Shown here: one piece after another, positions 56,200 to 64,000 of the stretch
Numbering within the stretch: position 1 is the first letter of the stretch
Layout: each line of letters opens with the position of its first letter
From: Salvia splendens
Lineage: Eukaryota > Streptophyta > Magnoliopsida > Lamiales > Lamiaceae
Length of the DNA: 64,000 nt
Direction: 5' to 3'
NCBI RefSeq assembly: GCF_004379255.2
Contig: NC_056036.1
Location: 43,363,576 to 43,427,575 of the forward strand
Translations under genes and position numbers: made by a program
Notes under the pieces: model-generated
Databases searched by the model: none
What the model saw: only the letters and a program-made list of their open reading frames with translations
What the model was told of the DNA's origin: nothing

Positions 56200-58136
56200 G
56201 GCTATTGTTCTCTTCTTCTTCTTCTTCTTCCTCATGAGAACGTCTACTTTTATCTTTTTCTCCATAAGGCTATCTAGGATCTACTCTTCTCTTTTTCTCC
56301 ATCAGGCTCTCTAGGATTAACAGTTGAAATACGGTTGGCCATATTGGGTGATCATGATTTAAGCCAGAAGAATAAATAAGTGTTGGGAGTTGGTTTGAGG
56401 TGAAAGGTGTGATCAACGCTTTTCAGTATTGGTTTGTGATTTTAGAACCTCCAGTTGTTTCTTCAGCTCTTAATTATTTATAGCTTCTGCAATTACCTTG
56501 TACGTTCTTGCTCCACAACTTCCCAATTCCTTTCTCTTCTGCCAATGCTCCTCGGTCATATTTTTCAACTTATCTTTCTCTTTCTCATCTTGGGTCACGG
56601 TCTCCATCCCTGTTCCTGTTCTACTCCTATCATCCTCTGCACAATGGAAGTTTTAAGCAACTAAAAAAGTCAGAGTTAGACTATCAGGAGTTACGTACTG
56701 TTTGTGGTTTGTTCTTAATATACTCAGAAACATGCATCCCTGTCTTCATCAGTTACAAGCCCAAAACTGCCTGCCTCTGGATTTGTTCATCTGATGAAGG
56801 CTTTAGAGTCGACTTAACCGAGAAATTTGTCAGTGTCTTGCATGAAAATGGTGAAGGCTAACACCACAAAGTTGAAGAAAAATATAAACACAAAAATGCA
56901 TGCTTTAATACAAGGCAAAGCCAGTGGTACTGTACAATCAAACCAACAACTCTTAGCTTATTAAGTAGTCGCAATGACCGAAGAACTCCTTTCAAATTCA
57001 CAAAATCCAAAACCTTTCCAATTCTCATTCAAGATTGTGATACCTTGAACGAGCTACACTCAACTGTTATCATATTCCCGTAAAAGGGCTAAACAGTCTT
57101 ATCACTAACAATAACAGCGTATTCAGTGAGAAGCAAAACCAGAACCATTTTCAGATTGGAGTGGAAAAATCAAAAGAAATCAACAAAAAGGTATTGGTCG
57201 GAAATTGGAAATTACTACTACAATGTTGCATGCATATTTAAAATACTCTAGTAGTTGGTGAGAGTTGGTCGAGCACAGCGTCTGTTTAACCGGCCCTAGC
57301 TAGTAGCCAGTGACTACAGAAAGCAAAGAGTGTTAGTACTCAACGGCTGCCCTCCTCATTCCAAATTGTAGCCAACATATCATAGCATAGGGATGTATTG
57401 TAGCTTATTTCTCTCTCCTTCTGTTTTGTACTCTTTTTAAGTTTTTTATTTTATTTTATCTGCCTTGGCCCTTGGTTGTTGGTGGGTTGAAACTTCATAT
57501 ATGTATGAGGATTGAGGACTGGCCTTGCCTTGCCTTGCCTTATCAATTATCAACCATTCTTGAAATACAAATATCAATTAATTGGAGAATAAGAGATGAA
57601 GTTATGCCAAAAATAATAGGAGAAATCAAGAGATGATTATGGAAAATCAAATCAAAGAAGATACTTGAGGAATTATAATATTTTTCATATATTTAAGAGA
57701 GAATCATTCAAGTTTAATCAATAGAGCTTAATGTCTTTTATTTTTCGCAATGTACTTTTCTACAATTATTATATGGAATACTAGCTGTATATAATAAAGT
57801 AAAGATATATTAACAAACATTGTATATACAATTTGCCATTACATTTTAAACCGATTTTTTATTAAACAGTATTATTTTCTTACTAAATTAACATTTTTAT
57901 ATTATAAACTTATATCACTATCAAATTACATGGATAATATATGGAAAATATGAATATGTGGTAGATCAATCTAAAGAGGTGTCATTTATATACGATAATT
58001 TCATAAACTAAGATAATTTAAATTTAGGTAGCCAAGATTGTTATACGTTTTAAATAAATGAATATACTACTAATATTTAGCACTAAATTATCTTTAAATT
58101 CAAAATTAATTACATATCTTAAAATTTTTATACTTT
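56200..58136. other. Spacer after the minisatellite gene
   Basis: (TTC)n run at about 56211-56233, a duplicated atcaggctctctaggat-type phrase (56268-56320) and (CCTTG)n at 57519-57540. Short open frames near 56455-56861 show no motif. Confidence 0.4.
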
Positions 58137-58550
58137 TAATTTTTTGAGTGAACTACATGAAAGATACTTTGTTTCACTCCAGGCCCATGACGTTTAAAAA
58201 TATTGCCACAGGTCTCTGGCATTTAACATAATCACATATCAGGTATTTGTAGCCATTTTTTCGGTTCATAATATCCTTATGGCTTGCATGGCATTTTAGA
58301 CATTTTACGGATGTGTGAGGCTGCACTTTTGTAGACAGGAACTCAAATTTGATTTGTCCCAATGGCATGTACTGTGCATTATATTTTGAGTGTCAGATGG
58401 AATATTATTTAATTCTAACATATAAGTGGGCTACGTATTTGCTACTGTCACGTTGCAATTTCTAACAAAGTCTTGAGCGTGACGGCGCCGCTCTCGTCGT
58501 CGTTGACAGTCCACGGGATGTAGGGCTCAGAGTCCTCGCGCGGCGAGGGT

Positions 58551-58703
58551 TTATGCGATTTTGATTTTGGCGCCTAATTCGGTGATGGCGGAGGAGAGAG
58601 ATGAGGTAATCGCTCTCCGGAGGTGGCAGCGGGGGAGGATTACGGATGTTCTAGAGAGATTCAGCGTTGAGAGAGCGGTGGCTGCCGCTGCTATCGCCAC
58701 CAT
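58551..58703 (-). pseudogene. Possible captured gene fragment in the MULE
   Basis: A minus-strand frame of 50 codons starts MVAIAAAATALSTLNLSRTS and continues with Arg/Ser/Thr-rich sequence, few acids: the composition of a plastid transit peptide. A plus-strand frame of 50 codons overlaps it (58585-58737), so coding direction is not proven. Parent gene not identified. Confidence 0.35.
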
Positions 58704-59409
58704 TTCGTGGTGGTTGATGGCGGATTGAATTCAGTCAAAATTCAGTGAGAGAGGTTTGTAGATAAATTTATTTATACATTTCCGTTTGCAAATAAATTTA
58801 TGGCAATTAATTAGAATTAATTTAATTTAATCAAATAACATTATAACAATGCTTAATGTTGAAAAAGTAAGTATTTTCTGATAATGTTTTTTAATTAAAC
58901 ATTTTATCCAAATTTGAAGAACAAAATTTAGCTATAAATGAAACAATTCCTTCTGTTTGCCACCATTTTTTCGGATCTTTGTTTCCCAAATCGACACACG
59001 CAGCTCTCTCTCTATCTCACACCTGCATACGTAGTTTTTTCTCTCATGTCGTGATTCCTAGATTTGAATTTTGTCTTCTCAATTCGCAGCGAGGTACTTA
59101 TTTTTTCACTTTCTGCTTTAATTACAGCAAAAATGGAAGAAAATTTTGGCGACTGCGATGATTGTTCAATAGAAAATGCTCAATTTCACGCTATTGATGC
59201 AAATTTTGTTTGATATTGTGTTGTGTTTGCCAATTTCCAGGTGTGGCATTTGTATGGGAGCTGGGTAGGCTAGGTTAGGATTGTGTAGGAAAAGATGAAA
59301 ATTTGAATAAAATTGATGAGAAATTAGTAGTTGATTAGTGCTTTAAGGATTGTTTTAGTGATCTAGTATCTCTAATGAAAAACAAAAACAAGATGTTTAA
59401 AACAAAATA

Positions 59410-59595
59410 ATGAAAAGGGTGAAAAAGGCCTCCAGGGAATCGGTTGAGGCACCAGTTCCCGCACCGGCAGCTCCGCCGACGGCTGGTCCAGTTGTCCCAC
59501 CGAGGCCTAAAACGGTGGAGGTGCTGCCGAATTTGAAGGACACCCCGATAAATGAGAAGAAACACGGGGTTTTCATCACGCAAATCTCTAACTAA
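59410..59595 (+). other. GC-rich short open frame in the MULE
   Basis: 61 codons, with a Pro/Ala-rich segment VEAPVPAPAAPPTAGPVVPP. Possible second captured fragment; no family recognised and the opposite strand is also open. Confidence 0.3.
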
Positions 59596-59841
59596 ATTGC
59601 AAATCATTCTAGTAACAAAAACTTATATTCATTTTTATCATTAAAAAGTTAATGTAATTATAATATTTTTAAAGTTGTGCTGAAATTACAAAAGCCAGTT
59701 GAGATTGTCTCATTTGCCATTACAATTAATTCTAACATATTGATATTAAATGAAATGCGGCATTTCATAAATTAAAGCAAATAAGTGGAACGTTAGAACT
59801 TCGAATTCGATTTTTGAAAAGGCTGAAAGTGGAATCCATAT

Positions 59842-59935
59842 TTAACTTGATTGGTACATTTAATTGTAAGCCTAAACATTTATAACTTGATTGGTACATT
59901 TAATTGTAAGCCTAAACATTTATATCTGATGTTCG
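59842..59935 (+). repeat. Two-copy 48-bp tandem repeat in the MULE
   Basis: Two near-perfect copies of acttgattggtacatttaat followed by tgtaagcctaaacattta. Confidence 0.8.
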
Positions 59936-60393
59936 TTACAACTTGGCTTCATAAATTATGCATTCAATTGTAAGCCTAAACATTTATAACAGTTTGAAAT
60001 TTATGTAACCGTAATCGGTAGAAAATGTAAAGACAACATCAATTTATTTAAATGTAATGGGTTGTGATATTTTTGAAATGTGTTTGTTAAATCACAAATG
60101 AAGTATGGTATGTGTTTGTTAAATCACAAATGCAGTATGGTATACGTGGCACGTATGCGTCAACTGTCAAATCGCGTCAGCTGTCAGCAGCATGCAGGCC
60201 GCCAAATCGCGTCGGTCGTCAAATGTGATATGCCCATAATGCCCTTTTAGGGCTGAAGAACCTTTTAGTCTGAAAAAACATGATATGTGATTTAAACGCC
60301 AGAGACTTGTGGCGATATTTTTAAACGTCAGGGGCCTGGAGTGAAACAAATGCAAACGTTAGGTACCTTTTATGTAGGTCACTCTAATTTTTT

Positions 60394-60700
60394 TTTGCAT
60401 TAACACGGTTAAATTATGAAAACAAAAAAAAAAGTTACTTTACAATTTTAAATTAATGTCATATAGTACAAATTTAAGAAAAAAAAAACCAAAAATTTAA
60501 AAGGACCAAGCTCCAATGTATCTTTGGCTATTACTTTACTATATGTCAATTTAATAATATAATAAAGACTAAAAAAGAACTTAGAATATTGTTTTATTTA
60601 ATGATCACATTAGAAAATTAAGTATACAGCTGTAGTCGTTTATATAAATTAAAATTTTAGTGATTATTTAATAACAAAATAATTGGATGTGAATGATTAT
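60394..60700. other. Spacer
   Basis: A/T-rich, no gene recognised. Confidence 0.4.
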
Positions 60701-60903
60701 TATTCTCTCCGTCCAATTAATACTATCTGTCACAGGATTTTATGTAGTACAATACTATTATTGTTTTTTAAGTTAAATAATGAGAGAATAAAGTAAAAGA
60801 GAAATATATACAGATGATGTTATTTATATTATAGGAAATGTGTCATTTTCAGTGGACAATTAAAAAAAGACATTGTATTTTTAATGGGACATGGAATAGT
60901 ATT
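60701..60903. mobile_element. Stowaway-like MITE (degraded)
   Basis: Left tattctctccgtccaattaa and right ttaatgggacatggaatagt are imperfect inverted repeats. Confidence 0.55.
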
Positions 60904-61046
60904 ATTTTGTTAGATGATAACACTAAGAAATTAAGTATATATACATATAGACGTTTATATAACTTATAATTTTAAGAATTATTTAAAAATAAAATGATTG
61001 AATGCGAATGACTATTATTATTTCATTTGATGACAACACTATATAA

Positions 61047-61290
61047 TACTCCCTCCGTCACAGAAAGATTGTCTCAGTTCATTTTTTGCACTCGTTTTAC
61101 AAAAATAATAATAAATAGGTAAAGTTGAAAGAGAGTATAATAAGAGAAAAAATAATGTAGGTAAGTCTATTCTCTACATTATCCTCTGTTTTACTTTACT
61201 CTCCCTCTACTTTAACTATTTATTATTATTTTTACAAAACGAGTGTGAAAAAGGAAATGAGACAATCTTTCTGGGACGGATGGAGTGATA
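61047..61290. mobile_element. Stowaway-like MITE
   Basis: Left tactccctccgtcacagaaa and right tttctgggacggatggagtg pair over more than 25 bp including agattgtctca. The interior holds complementary Stowaway-style arms. Confidence 0.85.
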
Positions 61291-61502
61291 AAATAATTGG
61301 ATGAGAATGACTATTATTATTTCGTTGAATGATACCACTTAGAAATAAAGTATATGTGCATGTAGTTGTTTTTATTAACTTATAATTTTAAAGATTATTT
61401 AATAATTAAATAATTGAATGTGAAAAAGTTATCGACTGATTTACCGATAGACAAATAGAATTAGCTAGTGAGCCTGATTTACCGACAGACGAATAGAATT
61501 AG

Positions 61503-61790
61503 CTAGTGAGCGGCGGCCTGCGAAAAATAAGCCAATAACCCAACAAGCGGCGACAAGATATAAGTGGTGGGCTCTGATTTGGAGGAGTTGGCGTGAGCAT
61601 CGGCAAAGGAGTCGTTTATCTCCGGGCCTCCGACTACGGCCCCTATGAGCTCGTTAGGGTTGGGGGCTGTGCTAGCGAAATACGACGTCCCTTCCTTGCA
61701 TGCTATGTGGTCAGGATGTTGTGCCAAAGAGGGTATTGACGAACTTTGGTGGTGTATCCTCCCCGGAAGGAATTGATGTCATATTATAAC
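61503..61790 (-). pseudogene. Duplicated terminal exon of a GH9 endoglucanase
   Basis: Minus-strand sequence collinear with the last exon of the neighbouring gene at 62319-62648: [38 protein letters not shown], then [18 protein letters not shown] and a stop at the same place. Upstream of it the homologous codons contain an in-frame TGA (about 61774-61776) and the GH9 active-site His region is altered (RIHHQSSS). No other exons accompany it. It is a tandem duplicate fragment about 0.5 kb from the parent exon. Confidence 0.8.
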
Positions 61791-62318
61791 CATGTAGACC
61801 TTAAAATGCAATAATTGTCGCTTTTTGTAAAAATATAAAGCCGTTTTATCGTCACATTGTATTTTGTATTGCCATATTAATTTTAAATTTTACCAAATAT
61901 GAGACAACTGAGAAAAATTGAAAAGATTATGATTTTATATATCAATTTAAACAGTTATGGGATTTGAACCAAATATTATGACAATCATCCCTTCTTTATA
62001 TTAGGCCTTAATTTTTATAGAGAAATCAATTGATGTCGTGAACATTTACACAATCGACGCTTAAAGTAATTGTGTAAGAATACACCATGTTCACTTTTCA
62101 CATCTCCAAGTCTCCAAATGTATATTATGATATAGTATGAAATAATACATAAATGTACTTTTAAAGAAATGGTACACCAAATCTCGTACACCACTTTTTG
62201 TGGGTGCTATATAAAGAGTATATATCAATGGCAAACAAAAGTCGACATTGCTTGAAAAGGATAATTAAAAAGAAGTTTAAATCCGACAGACAACTATATT
62301 TTATTTGAATACAATTAG
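61791..62318. other. Spacer between GH9 exon copies
   Basis: AT-rich, no coding sequence seen; presumably the 3' flank of the GH9 gene. Confidence 0.4.
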
Positions 62319-64000
62319 CTAGTGAGTCGCGGCCTCAGAAAAAAAAGCCAATAATCCAACAAGCGGCGACACGATATAAGTGGTGGGTTCCGATTTGGAG
62401 GAGTTGGCCCGAGCATCAGCAAAGGAGTCGTCTATCTCCGGCCCTCCGGATACGGCCCCTGTGAGCTCGTTAGGGTTGGGGGACGTGTTATTGAAATACG
62501 GAAACCATTCCTTGCATCCTATGTGATCGGGACGTTGATCCAACGACGGTATTGACGAACCCCGGTGGTGCATCCTCCTCGGAAACTTAGCGCCGTACCC
62601 CACCATGTAAGACATGTTCAATGGATTGCTTCCTAGTATATAATCCACCTACACAATTCAATTAGTTTCAATTAGTTTCCATTAAATTTTTGAAGGTATG
62701 TAATGTGTACCTGATTTTTTGTGAAATTCACGAGTTGGGTATGATTGATGATTTTGTCTTTGCATCGAATCACATGGGTAGAATTCTTCAAGTAATTAGT
62801 GTAGGCTAATACAAGGAATGAATAGGAGGTGACTTGTTGCAAATCGCATTTTCCTCCTCTCATCAAAAGCCCACCTGCAACACATCTATATACAATTAAT
62901 ACATATTTTTGAGGATTATCATGTCCAGTTCCATAACGTTTGAAAACAAATATTAGCACATATATAAAAGTGTTAATTTTTTTCTCAAATTAAACCATCC
63001 ACTTTTTATAACCCAAATTATAAATATTGTTATACTAGTAGTATTAAATTAGAGGACATTACCAGCAGTGAATTGGACATTTTTGGTGGGAGATTCGGGC
63101 ATAAGAGAACACATAAATGAGTCTGCATAGGATAGGAAAGGTGTTGTAGAAGCTTCCTTGTTGTTTTTAAGCACCCACTGCATCATGGTAGAGACAATGA
63201 TTCTTTAAGATTTTGTGATGAAAAATGAAACATAGGATAGAAATAATCAAATAAACATATGTACATTGGAGACAAGAACACTTATTCCAGCATGTTTTGA
63301 ATCCCAACTGAATTCGAAATTGGCTGCTTCGATGTTGGATTTGAAGGTTATGACATTTTTCTTCACATAATTCCAGTAATACACCTTATTGGTGGCTTTG
63401 TATAGCCATGCTGCGCCCCACAACAACTCATCCTGCAATTTTTTTATTTATCATAATTAATTGTTAGGTTGGTAAATTTGACAAAGAAACATATTAGAAA
63501 TGAGCCACTCACCCCTTAAAAAATAAATATAATTGATCAAACAAACAAATGCGGATAAACCACCCATAAAGTTGTAGCACAACATTTATTTCTCAAGATA
63601 ATTTATATACATTTATAGTAGTACTTACTTTGTAGCCACTGTAACTACAATAAAAAGGACATACTCCTTCACCAATACTGTCATTGTAAGATCCTCTATA
63701 CTTGTCTGCAAACTCAAATACCTAATACAAACACACAAATAAATTTAGCACAAAATCCAAAACAAAAGATATAATAATCAAAATTACCTTAACAGCCCTT
63801 TCCAAAAGCACCTTGCCGTACGCCTCATCCCCGAAAGCCCTAAACGCCAAAGACGCGGCAGCCAGCGCCGCCGCGGTCTCAGCCGCGACTTCGGTTCCAG
63901 GCTTATTAGGAGTGACCGCATAGACCGTTCTCGGGGTGTCCATGTCTTCTGGCCTTTGCCAGCAGTTGTGGTCGGCGTTGGGGTCTCCGACCTGGGCGTA
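62319..64000 (-). CDS. Endo-1,4-beta-glucanase, GH9 family, 3' part
   Basis: Secreted cell-wall cellulase family. Minus-strand exons: 64000-63788 (continuing beyond the window), 63721-63629, 63432-63265, 63177-63063, 62874-62711 and 62648-62319; GT-AG, phases agree. Recognised blocks: [20 protein letters not shown] and [75 protein letters not shown], then the active-site RMHHRGSS (conserved His) and SEPTTY with the proton-donor Glu. It ends soon after [10 protein letters not shown], so there is no C-terminal carbohydrate-binding module. The N-terminal third, with the signal peptide and the DAGDxxD nucleophile region, is outside. The acceptor of the exon at 63177 is less certain. Confidence 0.9.

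Larger units (their letters stand above)
58146..60384. mobile_element. MULE with 9-bp target duplication, Pack-MULE candidate
   Basis: Terminal inverted repeats of about 100 bp begin GAGTGAACTACAT (left) and GAGTGACCTACAT (right, reversed). They share tttcactccaggccc and tgacgtttaaaaatat. A perfect 9-bp duplication TAATTTTTT (58137-58145, 60385-60393) flanks the element, the size expected for Mutator-like elements. No transposase is present. The interior holds a GC-rich block (about 58450-58735) and a second one (about 59410-59595) that differ from the AT-rich host DNA, as captured gene pieces would. Confidence 0.75.

Overview
The window is nuclear DNA of a flowering plant. It has spliced genes with GT-AG introns, AT-rich spacers, several LTR retrotransposons and many small Stowaway-type MITEs. 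Plant proteins are recognisable: CPSF160, DUF295, CML13/14, RPS13, RPS20 and a GH9 endoglucanase. Protein similarity and repeat style suggest a core eudicot, probably an asterid of the mint order. That placement is an inference from memory and was not tested.

Layout, 1-14.2 kb. The first four exons of CPSF160 lie on the minus strand (152-2245) and the gene runs off the left edge. A decayed PIF/Harbinger-type element with a frameshifted ORF1 follows (2461-4325), then MITE-rich spacer. A complete 3.75 kb solo LTR with a TGCTT duplication occupies 8966-12714. A minus-strand DUF295 gene is at 13166-14200.

Layout, 14.2-31.3 kb. A very young, complete Ty3/gypsy element of the Tat type (14240-25038; LTRs 650 bp with 2 differences; target duplication ATATT) sits between two divergent DUF295 genes. 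It has gag and pol in one frame separated by a single UAG, and a four-exon gene on the opposite strand between pol and the 3' LTR. After the plus-strand DUF295 gene comes an internally deleted CPSF160 copy (exon 5 plus the terminal exons, minus strand). Its last exon is split six codons before the stop by a 2.4 kb non-autonomous LTR element (27733-30130).

Layout, 34.6-64 kb. A domesticated hAT-type gene (34675-36819) is followed by repeat-rich spacer with four copies of a 12-bp palindrome. Housekeeping genes follow: CML13/14 (42122-42559), RPS13 (five exons, 45416-46849) and RPS20 (three coding exons, 48204-49853), each with ribosomal-type upstream motifs nearby. Then come a PMEI pseudogene, an F-box gene with one nonsense codon, a small spliced gene with a proline/alanine/valine minisatellite, a MULE with a 9-bp target duplication that may carry a gene fragment, a duplicated GH9 terminal exon, and a GH9 gene running off the right edge.

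Nothing here forms an operon-like pathway. The gene content is ordinary. The interesting parts are mobile-element structure and gene breakage: the UAG context between gag and pol, the spliced antisense gene, the split divergent DUF295 pair, the chimeric CPSF160 copy and the minisatellite gene with a repeated splice donor. No CRISPR array, rRNA or tRNA gene was seen.
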